A stretch of DNA of 64,000 nt from Chryseobacterium sp. 52. Its GTDB lineage: Bacteria > Bacteroidota > Bacteroidia > Flavobacteriales > Weeksellaceae. Shown one piece after another: positions 54,830 to 63,658 of this stretch. The stretch is taken from positions 3,514,001 through 3,578,000 of the forward strand of contig NZ_PEEX01000001.1 in the NCBI RefSeq assembly GCF_002754245.1, given 5' to 3'. Under the pieces are notes generated by a model. It worked only from the letters and a program-made list of their open reading frames with translations. It did not search any database and was not told the DNA's origin. Position 1 is the first letter of the stretch, and every line of letters begins with the position of its first letter. The translations under genes were made by a program, and so were the position numbers.

Positions 54830-55495
54830 ATGTTTATCGGACATTTCGGACTCTCCCTTGCCGCTAAAAAGGCAGCACCTAAAGTTTCTTTAGCTATCCT
54901 CTTCATCGCCACCCAATTGCCAGACGTTCTTTGGCCTTTTATGCTCATGTTCAATATTGAAAAAGTAGCCATTACTCCCGGATATACTAAAATGAATGCC
55001 TTCGAGTTCCTTTATTACCCGTACACTCACAGTCTTTTCATGGGTGTAGTATGGGGCATTATTTCTGCCCTTATTTACAGACTGATCAGGAAAGATACCC
55101 GGGGCGCCATAGTTATTGGATTATGCGTTCTCAGCCACTGGTTCTTCGATCTGGTAGTTCATAGAGCTGATTTACCTCTCTCTCCTTTCAGCGATTACAA
55201 AGTAGGTTTTGGGCTATGGAATCATGTAGCGGCAACATTGATAATAGAGTCCGTTATTTTCTTTGGCGGACTTTTCATTTATGCTTCCATCACAAAATCA
55301 AAAAACAGAAAAGGTTTCTGGGGACTCCTTGCTCTTGTAGCGCTGCTTATACTGGTCACCATCTCCAACACATTTGGCCCTGTACCAACCGCTCTTAATG
55401 CATCATTATATATCACCTTAATTATTCTCATGCTTATTCTGGTCTTTTTTGCTGGCTGGGTAGATAAAAACAGGGAAATAAAGGAAACTGAATGA
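54830..55495 (+). CDS. Membrane-bound metal-dependent hydrolase-like protein (YdjM/DUF457 type)
   Basis: 221 residues from the ATG at 54830; an upstream frame to 54761 would cross the regulatory site. Six or so membrane helices. N-terminal FIGHFGLSLAAKKAAPKVSL and ATQLPDVLWP carry the H and D-x-x-W pattern of this family, then FLYYPYTHSLFMGVVWG and LSHWFFDLVVHRAD with conserved His and Asp. Probable zinc or iron-binding membrane hydrolase; substrate unknown. It is preceded by a well-placed FNR-like site, so it is probably activated by the adjacent regulator. Confidence 0.8.
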   Translation: MFIGHFGLSLAAKKAAPKVSLAILFIATQLPDVLWPFMLMFNIEKVAITPGYTKMNAFEFLYYPYTHSLFMGVVWGIISALIYRLIRKDTRGAIVIGLCVLSHWFFDLVVHRADLPLSPFSDYKVGFGLWNHVAATLIIESVIFFGGLFIYASITKSKNRKGFWGLLALVALLILVTISNTFGPVPTALNASLYITLIILMLILVFFAGWVDKNREIKETE

Positions 55496-55767
55496 TATAC
55501 ATTCGCCTGCTCTCATAGAAAAGAGTTCAACGATAATGTATTAATTATCAACACCTGTTTATAAAAAGAACCTCACCTTTCTGAAAAAAACCACCGTTAA
55601 AGAAAAAATATCCATAGTTATAACAAAATTAAAAAAAAAACCGTATCACATTTGAAATAGAAAAACATGGTATGGATTTTTTTTGCTAACGGTATCATTT
55701 TGCAAAAAATTGAAATCCTTATTGTTAACCCTAAATTATTAGTATTAGTATGACATTTTTTCTCAAT

Positions 55768-58458
55768 CTAACTCTGTTCAAATAGCTCATTGAGTTTATT
55801 CATGTCCAATTCCATATTACGGACCTCCAATGCATATAAAAAATCCCTTATCACGACTTCGTACACCCCTGTAAGTGATAAAGATTGGGTATATATTCCC
55901 AAAAGATGATTACAAATCATTTCAAGTTTATCAAAATTCTGTGCCTCTGGATTTGAAGAAACTTTCTTTTGCTCAATAAAGATTATCAACTGTTTTTCCT
56001 GTTCATAAAATTTTTCAGCAGTTCTAAAGAAATTATGATTAGGTAGTGCGTTTGCCAAAAGAAAATTCCAGTTGGTATATTGAAATTCATTTTCGTTAAA
56101 AGTATTGTTATATGACATATTTTCCGACATTTCAGTTGCTAAATTATCCTCTGAAATATGGGAGAGTCTTTGATATGAATTGAATCTGCTCAGGACTCTT
56201 TCATATTGCATCTTCACTGATTTTTCAATAATATCAGGGAGCTTATAATCCTCTTGAATTATATTTTCCAACAAAACTTTAGCTTCTTCATAAGCATTAA
56301 GGTATTCACGGTTTTGTGCTTTGATAAAAGATAATTGACCAATAATAGATAATGGTGGTATTTTACCTGAAATAAATTTATCGATCATATTATTTGAGGA
56401 ATCAAATTTCCCCAACCTCTGATGTAATAGAGTATGATAAATAATAAACTCAGAAAAAGATAATCTGAATCTGTCTTTTCCTTGTTCAATTTCATCGTTC
56501 AAGATATTCAGATAAGCCAGATCCCCATTCAGTCCTGTTTTCAATAGCATCATATAATAGGTCTCCCATTCTTCATCACTCATTGCACTTATCAGCCCAT
56601 TGGATACTTTTGTTTTGGCAAGAGAGTGCCAGTATATCTGCACATTTCTAGGGAATTCCTGAAACGAGTACCCAATATAATCTTTTATCCTGTTATATAC
56701 TGCTGTTGTCAGTGTTGAAGGTATACTTCCTTTTTTAAGTACATGAAAATAATATTCAGCTTCATAAAGAACTCCTTTTTCAATCCGTTTTTTATAATAA
56801 TTGATAATATTAGCTTCAATTTGGCGTGATGAAATAATATATTTTTCTCTTATTAGGGGAACACAAGCCATTCTAAGATCTGTTCTGAAAATAATTTCAT
56901 CTGTTGCTGAAGATTTCGAAACCAGCATTGTTTCTTTCTTTAAACTTTCAAAGATCAATTCTGCGTTTTCACTTTCATTGAGGCCACATGGTTTTGCTAA
57001 TACTTCTTTAATAATCTCAGTATTAATTCTTCTTATTAACATTCCGGGAACTGCAATTTTTTGCACTTCTATATCATGAATATGCTCTAAAATTCTTTGT
57101 ACTAAATATTCATGTTTCTGATTTTTAATCTTTGTAAAATCTGCAAGACTCTCCGGATCCTTTTTCACCATATTCATTGCCAGATGGAGCATCAAAGGAG
57201 TTCCTCCAAAAATTTCATAGATTTGTTCTGCTATTTGCACCGGATCTATGCTGTTTTTAAGTAAGAGGGCTATGGCTGACTCTTTATCAAAATCCTGAAC
57301 TCTCAAAAACTGGAAACTAAAGTTATCCAACTGATCTTCCAATTCAGCACGGCCTGAAAAAACAGGTCTTATTCTCGGTAATTTTTCCGATAATTCTTTT
57401 ATAAAACCCAGGAAGTTGTTCATCTCTTCCCTTGATGACCGAAACTGCATCTCTTCAAAAGAATCAAAAACTATAAGAACAGGTATATCCAGCTCATCTA
57501 ATTTAAAACTATAGTCTTTTATAAGATATTGCAAATCATGAAATAAAGCACTTCTTGTAGATGAAACAGATGAATTATAATACTGAAAATTCTGTCCGAT
57601 ATCACTGTTGTTTTTTTCCACTACAAGGGAAATCCGATTTACAATATCATCAAATATATATTTATACGGATAAAACTGTATTGAAAGTTGTCTTAAAGAT
57701 TCCGTTAGTATTGACAGCGGTTCTTTAATATTAAATCCTGGTAAATCAAAATCAATATATACAAACGGAAGAGTTTTCCCATCCTTCTCAATATTCTGTT
57801 CTAAAATAAATTTAGACAATATTGTTGATTTCCCAATTCCTCCTACTCCTTGGATAATTAGAGGAGGTTTTTCCTGCCAATTGATAATATTTCTGAAAGT
57901 ATTAGCAATTTTCCCTAAGAATGTCCTTGAGGGAAGCCAATTGACATAATCATTCAACGCAGCCAATTCTGCATGACGTCCGGCAAAATTTCTTGTTATT
58001 TTTTCAAATTGATTGATGAAATATTTTTTATTTAGCTCTGATTTCAATTTTTCACCATCAAACCTATTGGAATACAGTGGTAGTAAGCTAATGAGATAAA
58101 AGAGTTCATTTATAGATAATTCGCTGTAATTCAATTTAGGATTCGAAGTAATCTTAGTAAGTATCTGAGACAATTCTGAATCTATATTCAGTCGTTTGGC
58201 AGTGTCTTCCAGTTCATTATTTTCAATCATTTCTTTCAGAACATCATTCCTGACATTTTCATTAAGCATACGAATTTTCTCATTAAACAAACTCGAATTT
58301 TTAATCACACTTTCTTTCTGTTCATCAGGATAGTCTATCAGATCCATATCTCCAAAATAATGTAAAAGCGCAACTTTCTTAAATGCATCACCATATTCTG
58401 TATCTTCTTTACTGACAGAAGGACTGAAAAGATGATCTAAATTGATTTCCTCATTCAT
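55768..58458 (-). CDS. STAND/NACHT-type P-loop NTPase, probable sensor of a conflict system
   Basis: 896 residues. N-terminal 150 residues are helical and of no known family. NTPase module from about 158: FAGRHAELAALNDYV lead-in, Walker A QGVGGIGKSTILS (residues 203-215), Walker B VLIVFDSFEEMQ near 332, sensor region PVFSGRAEL, and the STAND-type FGGTPLMLHLAM near 418. The C-terminal half is helical (TPR-like), as in NLR-type sensors. It starts 2 bp after the neighbouring ATPase-like gene and is the last of five same-strand genes. A trigger-sensing role is inferred from architecture. Confidence 0.82.
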   Translation of the reverse strand: MNEEINLDHLFSPSVSKEDTEYGDAFKKVALLHYFGDMDLIDYPDEQKESVIKNSSLFNEKIRMLNENVRNDVLKEMIENNELEDTAKRLNIDSELSQILTKITSNPKLNYSELSINELFYLISLLPLYSNRFDGEKLKSELNKKYFINQFEKITRNFAGRHAELAALNDYVNWLPSRTFLGKIANTFRNIINWQEKPPLIIQGVGGIGKSTILSKFILEQNIEKDGKTLPFVYIDFDLPGFNIKEPLSILTESLRQLSIQFYPYKYIFDDIVNRISLVVEKNNSDIGQNFQYYNSSVSSTRSALFHDLQYLIKDYSFKLDELDIPVLIVFDSFEEMQFRSSREEMNNFLGFIKELSEKLPRIRPVFSGRAELEDQLDNFSFQFLRVQDFDKESAIALLLKNSIDPVQIAEQIYEIFGGTPLMLHLAMNMVKKDPESLADFTKIKNQKHEYLVQRILEHIHDIEVQKIAVPGMLIRRINTEIIKEVLAKPCGLNESENAELIFESLKKETMLVSKSSATDEIIFRTDLRMACVPLIREKYIISSRQIEANIINYYKKRIEKGVLYEAEYYFHVLKKGSIPSTLTTAVYNRIKDYIGYSFQEFPRNVQIYWHSLAKTKVSNGLISAMSDEEWETYYMMLLKTGLNGDLAYLNILNDEIEQGKDRFRLSFSEFIIYHTLLHQRLGKFDSSNNMIDKFISGKIPPLSIIGQLSFIKAQNREYLNAYEEAKVLLENIIQEDYKLPDIIEKSVKMQYERVLSRFNSYQRLSHISEDNLATEMSENMSYNNTFNENEFQYTNWNFLLANALPNHNFFRTAEKFYEQEKQLIIFIEQKKVSSNPEAQNFDKLEMICNHLLGIYTQSLSLTGVYEVVIRDFLYALEVRNMELDMNKLNELFEQS

Positions 58459-58460
58459 GA

Positions 58461-59519
58461 TTAGTATCTTTTTAAATGAAATAAATGATCATTAATAATA
58501 TCTCCTACAGTACATATATCCAGTTTCTGATGATCACTAAAAATTTTTTTAGAGATATTGGAATAATAATCTTCTTTTGTTATTTGCCTTCCTTCTAAAG
58601 AATTGAAAATATTTTCTTTGTATTTATCAAATATCTTATGAAAGCATTCCTCAATAATATCCGGAGTAGGTTCGTTAACTGGTATTCTATAAAATTCAAA
58701 AAGATTTTTTACATCGTTACAATTCGGAATAGCTTTATAATCTAAACCTGAAAATATAAAAAGGCTATTAGAAGAACGAGTAATAAGTTCATAAATTAAC
58801 CGATAAATGTCCTCAGGAATAAAAATAGCTTTGTGAAAGTCATGAAAGAAAAATAAAAACATCACTTTATTATTAACCTGTTCCCTCAACGCATTCTCTA
58901 ATCTTATGAATTTGATTGTATCATCTCCCAGAGGCAAATCCGATCCTATGCTAGCAAAAAGGATCTCTAAAATTTTAGCACTTTTATTTTCGCCAGGGAT
59001 ATTAAGCATATTTCCCATATTTATAGGCACAATCCTAATATCCATATCATTATTAATTTCAGAAAAATGTCGGAGAAATTGTTCCAAATAAGACATCCCT
59101 GATTTTGGAGTTCCTTCTATAAATAATATTTTAGAATTTTTTTCATCTGCCTGAGCAATAATTTCCTTTCTAAAATCAATTCTTCCCAAGAAACTATACT
59201 TGAAACTTCGAATTAGATTTTCATGAAGAATATTAAACCGAGACTGAGCTTTCTCAGAATCATTTACTACTAAATCTAAAAGTTCCAAAATCCTCTTGTT
59301 TATATTTGTTTTTGCGATGCTTGCTTCTTCTGTAGAAATGGTCCCGTCAATTTCCCTATTAAGAATTTCATTAAAATTTGCTTCAATTAGTTTTAAAGTT
59401 CTTTTCTGTAGTATGGATAAATAATCATGAAAACGACCTTTTAATACATTAAATGCTTCCTTTAATTTACTTTGGATAATAAATTCCTGTATATTTTGAG
59501 TAAGTTCGTCCATAAACAT
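58461..59519 (-). CDS. EAD11-like domain fused to a degenerate STAND-type ATPase
   Basis: 352 residues (an ATG two codons later is possible). Residues 5-85 form a helical domain: FIIQSKLKEAFNVLKGRF and TNINKRILELLDLV, resembling effector-associated domain 11 and matching the N-terminus of the protease at 61678-62697. From residue 130 a P-loop-like fold follows, but Walker A reads EGTPKSGMSYLEQF: the lysine is Met142. A strand VMFLFFFHDFH takes the Walker B place. It therefore looks like an inactive STAND (iSTAND) adaptor. It is 17 bp downstream of the broken gene and 2 bp upstream of the NTPase. Confidence 0.78.
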   Translation of the reverse strand: MFMDELTQNIQEFIIQSKLKEAFNVLKGRFHDYLSILQKRTLKLIEANFNEILNREIDGTISTEEASIAKTNINKRILELLDLVVNDSEKAQSRFNILHENLIRSFKYSFLGRIDFRKEIIAQADEKNSKILFIEGTPKSGMSYLEQFLRHFSEINNDMDIRIVPINMGNMLNIPGENKSAKILEILFASIGSDLPLGDDTIKFIRLENALREQVNNKVMFLFFFHDFHKAIFIPEDIYRLIYELITRSSNSLFIFSGLDYKAIPNCNDVKNLFEFYRIPVNEPTPDIIEECFHKIFDKYKENIFNSLEGRQITKEDYYSNISKKIFSDHQKLDICTVGDIINDHLFHLKRY

Positions 59520-59535
59520 TAAAATTTCAATTATA

Positions 59536-60281
59536 TTATATTTCCAAATCTGCTATATATTGGCTATTATTATTAAGCTTAGCGATGATCTGCTCTCTGT
59601 AGACAGCATATACACTGGAATTAAGCGTTGCTTTTGCCAGACAATAATGTAACTCAGCTTCGTTTTTTGCAGAAGTGAAGAAAAGTATTTTGGTAATAGT
59701 GGTTTCAGTAGATAATATAAAAGCATTTGCAGCAAGTGAAACCGTACCATTTATCTCATCGGCAATTCCCAATTGAAAACTTCCTTTATTTGAAGTGTGA
59801 GTATTTCTCTCAAAAAATGTTATACGCCCATCATTTTCGGCTAGTTCTTTTATTGCTGTAAGAGTTTTCATTACAATAGCCAACTGCCCGGCTGTTACTG
59901 CAGCTCCCAATATCTCCAAGAGAGCTTTATGTACATCAAACCTGCTGTGCGTTGAAGCAAATTGGCTGAAGTCTTTTCCTTCCAGCACCCATCCTACATT
60001 TTCTAGGACCTCGAAATACTTTCCATACCATTTGAAAATATCTTCTTCATCCGGAAAAGCTTTAGATGCGGCTCTTTGTGCCAATAAAAGTGAGTTAAAA
60101 ACATCCTCCCTATTTTGTTTTGATACTCCTGCAGCAAAAGACTGAAGTCCTTTATAGCTACAAAAGCTGATGCCTCATCCTCTTTACTTCTTGATTTAAA
60201 ACTTTCAAAAGAATCAGTTTCTATTAATGGGCTTACATCTTCAAGTTCAAGTTCAGCTAAATAGTCATTATAGTTTTTCAT
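59536..60281 (-). pseudogene. Conflict-cluster gene of unknown family, split by a frameshift
   Basis: A frame from 60281 begins MKNYNDYLAELELEDVSPLI and runs to about EASAFVAIKD, then turns to low-quality sequence. Another frame, open to 59536, carries on as LQSFAAGVSKQNREDVFNSL and continues to a good protein (YGKYFEVLENVGWVLEGKDF, FFERNTHTSNKGSFQLGIAD). The natural join needs one base inserted near 60150. The joined product would have about 247 residues, helical then beta-rich, without known motif. Whether the gene is dead, the reading slips, or the read is wrong cannot be decided here. Lies between amidohydrolase and EAD11-like genes. Confidence 0.75.
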
Positions 60282-60312
60282 GGTTATTTTGTTTGATAGT
60301 TATCAGAGAGAT

Positions 60313-61632
60313 TTAAGGCTGTATTGATAGGTACCTTCGGGGTACTTTTCTCAGCAAATCATCAAAATGATCAGACATTTGTAAACAGAATTGTTTCTGC
60401 ATTTCCAGTAAATCTGCGGCAGGAATTACGACCCAATAATCAGTACCAAACATTACTTTTTCTTTTATTTCGGAATTGGTATCCAATTCTTTTTGAAAAC
60501 GGTTAAAGGTTTTCATATCAGCTACATTATATGAAAAGTCTGCATATACATCCCAGGAAGAGTTGGTCATCATTTTTTTGATCTTTTCAATTCTAGTCTG
60601 TGATCCTTTCTTATCATATTCTTCCCAATCGGAATTACCACTAAAATGAGCTAAATTGAGTTTCATAGTATTATATTTTTCAAGTACGGGGATCCAATGG
60701 TCTGGATCATTTAAGAACCTTGCCCTTGACGCTCTTGAATCTCCCGGAATTTTAAAATCTTTATACACTCCATTTTCTTTAACCTTGATATGATGATCAA
60801 AAGTTGACACACTTTCTCCTCCACAATGGGTCAGCACAGGGATATTTTTTTCTGAACAGATTTTAAAAATAGGGTCCAGACGATCATCTCCAGGAAGATA
60901 TCCCAAAGAAGGATAACATTTCACTCCATAAAAAGGAGTGTCTGGATCTGTAAAAGCATTCAAAAAAAGACTATATAAATTTTCATCAGGATCTGTCAGT
61001 TCTGCACGCCTGGGATCTATCGCAAAAAAAGGAAGTATCGGTCTTTTCTTTGCAATTTCTTTAATCTCATTTACCTGCTCGTAGTATCTCTTTTTAGGAG
61101 TTTTCCCCCAACCTGTTTCCAGGTCCATCATCAGCACCCCTAAAACCATAGGATGAACCTTATATTCATCAAGCGTATTAATGGAAAAATTACTGATGTA
61201 GAAATCAAGTATTTCCAACATACTATCTTTTCTAAATACAACATCAAAAGCATCTTTTATTTTATTGTTAAGAAATTCTGAGCTATCTGTAATTTCAACC
61301 ACTTTTCCCATTTCTCGCTCAACCTGTTGCCATTTATCATCACTATCCAGTTGATTTGTTTTCATTAATTGATAAATTTCCTCTTCTTCTTTATTCAAAA
61401 GAGGATCTTCATCGGAGAAAGACTCGAAACTAAAAATATCTTTTAAACGACTGGTTCCCATTTTCAGGAGAAGATATCCAATGGTAATACATTTTCTATC
61501 AAAAATGTGTGTGTGTACATCAATGAGACAATTTTTGTTCTGCAATGCCACTCTTGCCTTTTCAGTAAGGCGATCAGAAGGATTATCCGAAATCTGCTCC
61601 CTTGCAGTTTTCAGAAAAAAGTTAATGTCCAT
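60313..61632 (-). CDS. Amidohydrolase-superfamily TIM-barrel protein
   Basis: 439 residues. Metal-ligand pattern of the amidohydrolase_2 group: NCLIDVHTHIFD (His40, His42), GVKCYPSLGY (Lys238 region), IPVLTHCGGES (His269), LNLAHFSGN (His329), and VMFGTDYWVV (Asp398). All expected ligands are present, so it should be an active metal-dependent hydrolase. Substrate is unknown; its place in the cluster suggests an effector or a detoxifying role for a signal. 45 bp after the protease gene and 31 bp before the broken gene. Confidence 0.83.
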   Translation of the reverse strand: MDINFFLKTAREQISDNPSDRLTEKARVALQNKNCLIDVHTHIFDRKCITIGYLLLKMGTSRLKDIFSFESFSDEDPLLNKEEEEIYQLMKTNQLDSDDKWQQVEREMGKVVEITDSSEFLNNKIKDAFDVVFRKDSMLEILDFYISNFSINTLDEYKVHPMVLGVLMMDLETGWGKTPKKRYYEQVNEIKEIAKKRPILPFFAIDPRRAELTDPDENLYSLFLNAFTDPDTPFYGVKCYPSLGYLPGDDRLDPIFKICSEKNIPVLTHCGGESVSTFDHHIKVKENGVYKDFKIPGDSRASRARFLNDPDHWIPVLEKYNTMKLNLAHFSGNSDWEEYDKKGSQTRIEKIKKMMTNSSWDVYADFSYNVADMKTFNRFQKELDTNSEIKEKVMFGTDYWVVIPAADLLEMQKQFCLQMSDHFDDLLRKVPRRYLSIQP

Positions 61633-61677
61633 GGTTTTAGGTTTTAGTTTTTATTGTTCTGTTACTTTATCTTCATT

Positions 61678-62697
61678 CTACTTTACCTGCTTTCTTATAT
61701 CTTCAAGAATATACTCAATAGGAATACCTTCGTTACCAGCAGCTAATGTTCCCTCTATATCTATTACATATCCATTTCCTTTTGCCAGATCTATCTCATT
61801 TTTACCAGCATGATGGAGAGCTATCACTTCCCAGTTTGTATTAAAAACAGGAGATCCACTTGAACCTTTTTGAGTATCTGTAGTATAATAAATTTTATTA
61901 TTATTTTTCCCGATAATAATATCAGAAGCAATTTGTTTTGTTTCACCAAGAGCATGCTGAATAATTAAGACATTATCATTTTTATTGATAATTGAGGAGT
62001 CACCAGAATTCAGTGAGCCCCATTTTTCAATCGAAAACTCAGGATTATCTTTTATTTTAATATAGGCATAGTCGAGTTTTAAATCCCCAATATAGGTTTC
62101 CGATTCAAGACTATATTCCATAGATTTCTTAAGAACTCCCGCTATATCTTCTTCATAATTAAAAATAATTTTTGCCCCTTTTGCCCTTTCTTTATTAGGA
62201 ATAACATGAAAATTTGTCATTAAAAAAGTATCATTAATAATAAAACCCGTCCCCTTGTCCCCATCATCCATTATCACTTGACATACGCTTTTAGAAACTT
62301 TAATTCCCTTTTCGAGCCAGTTGATCTTTAGTAGATTGTTTTTCTCACCAATGATTTTCTCAAGGTATTCTTCGTTTTCGAATTGATATATTTCTTTTGT
62401 AGGAATTGTTCCCAAGAGCCTCTTACTTTCTATCTCTTTAGGTATTAAATCTCTTATTAAACTTAAAATATTTCTATTAATTTTTGCGACTTCAACCTGC
62501 GCATTGTTAGCCGATATAGTATCATTAAGAATTTCCAACCTTACGGTATTATATTTTGCAAGATTCAAAACAATAGTACTGTTTATTGAGCTAGAAAGTG
62601 TTGAGTATTGATTTCTTAAAACCGACAGGGCCTTTTCTGTATTTCCTTCAATAATCAATTGCTCGACTATTTCAGTCAGTTTTTGATTGAATTCCAT
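61678..62697 (-). CDS. EAD11-like domain fused to a trypsin-like serine protease
   Basis: 339 residues. Residues 5-85 are a helical domain (LIIEGNTEKALSVLRNQYS, AKINRNILSLIRDLI) that matches the N-terminus of the ATPase-like protein at 58461-59519. The protease domain follows from about 135: SVCQVIMDDGDKGTGFIIND, catalytic His164 in MTNFHVIP, Asp209 in LKLDYAYIKI, and Ser280 in KGSSGSPVFN. The triad is intact and there is no signal peptide, so it is a cytoplasmic protease. First gene of the cluster. By analogy with described EAD-trypsin systems it is the likely effector. Confidence 0.85.
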   Translation of the reverse strand: MEFNQKLTEIVEQLIIEGNTEKALSVLRNQYSTLSSSINSTIVLNLAKYNTVRLEILNDTISANNAQVEVAKINRNILSLIRDLIPKEIESKRLLGTIPTKEIYQFENEEYLEKIIGEKNNLLKINWLEKGIKVSKSVCQVIMDDGDKGTGFIINDTFLMTNFHVIPNKERAKGAKIIFNYEEDIAGVLKKSMEYSLESETYIGDLKLDYAYIKIKDNPEFSIEKWGSLNSGDSSIINKNDNVLIIQHALGETKQIASDIIIGKNNNKIYYTTDTQKGSSGSPVFNTNWEVIALHHAGKNEIDLAKGNGYVIDIEGTLAAGNEGIPIEYILEDIRKQVK

Positions 62698-63211
62698 GGT
62701 ATTATAAGTTTACGTTATTAGTTATTCTAATTTACATAAAAATTAAATAGAATAATATATTAATAATCAAAAAAATTAAAGTCAATTTAAAAGAAGAATT
62801 TAAACGAGACGGTCCTATTCTCTCTAAATAAAAAAGTTTTATGAGAAATCCTAATTTCTTTGTCTAATGATAGAATATCCTAAAACATACTAGACTATTT
62901 AAAATAATTCTAAATTAAGTGAAAACAAAACCCCTTCTATTCCTTTTGTTTAAAGGTTTTTTCAAAAATAATTCAAAATATACCCCTGTAAATTACGTAG
63001 AAATACTGAATAGCATGTACCACATTCTGATTAATTTTGAGTAAACAAAACTGATAAGTATGGATAGCTTAAAAAACAACCTATCATTTCTGAAAAAAGA
63101 GATGAGTGCTACAATGGTATCCCGAAAAATCTGACAGATGTTGATCCGTCAATATGATTACTTCCTCATGATAAGGAGTTGAAGATACTTTAACCATCAA
63201 ATTTTAACGAA
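62698..63211. other. AT-rich region between the conflict cluster and the dehydrogenase operon
   Basis: About 510 bp with no full gene. A TAATTTTG -7 element lies at 63032-63039, pointing to the right. A 24-codon frame (63060-63134, starting MDSLKNNLSFLKKEMS) follows it and could be a leader peptide of the downstream operon, but may be chance. No promoter for the minus-strand cluster was recognised. Confidence 0.4.
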
Positions 63212-63658
63212 ATGATTATTATTAACAAAATCCTCAACGTCGACGATTATTATTTCGACGTGTTTATGTCTGTCTCAGAAGCGCTTACCGGTTTCTCTGT
63301 AAACGAATTACAGTCTACAGGACTGGCCGAAACCTATTACACCCACATTTTGGGAAATTTAGAAGCTGCCACTTTCGTAGAATTTCTGACTGTTTCGAAA
63401 AATGTGTTTGAAAATTCTTTCAGCGAAGATCAGGTAAGAAACGCTATTGCTTCCGAAATTATCGCAGTCCCCGGAATGAATGATATTGCGGGTAAAATCA
63501 TCACCATGTGGTATCTGGGAACCTGGGAAGGCGCTTATATCAATGATCTTTCTTACAAAGAAGGATTGGTTTGGAACGTTATGCACGCCCATCCACCGGG
63601 AGCAAAGCAACCGGGTTATAAATCCTGGGCCGTTCAACCTGTAAATACCAACTCATGA
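63212..63658 (+). CDS. FAD-dependent sugar/sorbitol dehydrogenase small subunit (FAD-SLDH-like)
   Basis: 148 residues. Family pattern: FDVFMSVSEALTGFSV near the N-terminus, LGNLEAATFVEFLTVSKNV, IITMWYLGTWEGAYIND, and the closing YKEGLVWNVMHAHPPGAKQPG with SWAVQP. This is the small subunit associated with GMC-type flavoprotein dehydrogenases. No Tat or Sec signal is seen, unlike many relatives. Its stop overlaps the next gene start (ATGA at 63655), so the two subunits are coupled. Confidence 0.82.
   Translation: MIIINKILNVDDYYFDVFMSVSEALTGFSVNELQSTGLAETYYTHILGNLEAATFVEFLTVSKNVFENSFSEDQVRNAIASEIIAVPGMNDIAGKIITMWYLGTWEGAYINDLSYKEGLVWNVMHAHPPGAKQPGYKSWAVQPVNTNS

Noticed and set aside
55496..55767. 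Short palindromic-looking stretch around ACCGTATCAC and GGTATC searched for an attachment site or transposon end
   Set aside because: No target-site duplication, no transposase and no matching end at the other border of the conflict cluster.
63060..63134. 24-codon frame after a -7 box, possible leader peptide
   Set aside because: Not strong enough for a gene call; no ribosome-binding evidence or attenuator hairpin is seen. Mentioned only in the intergenic entry.
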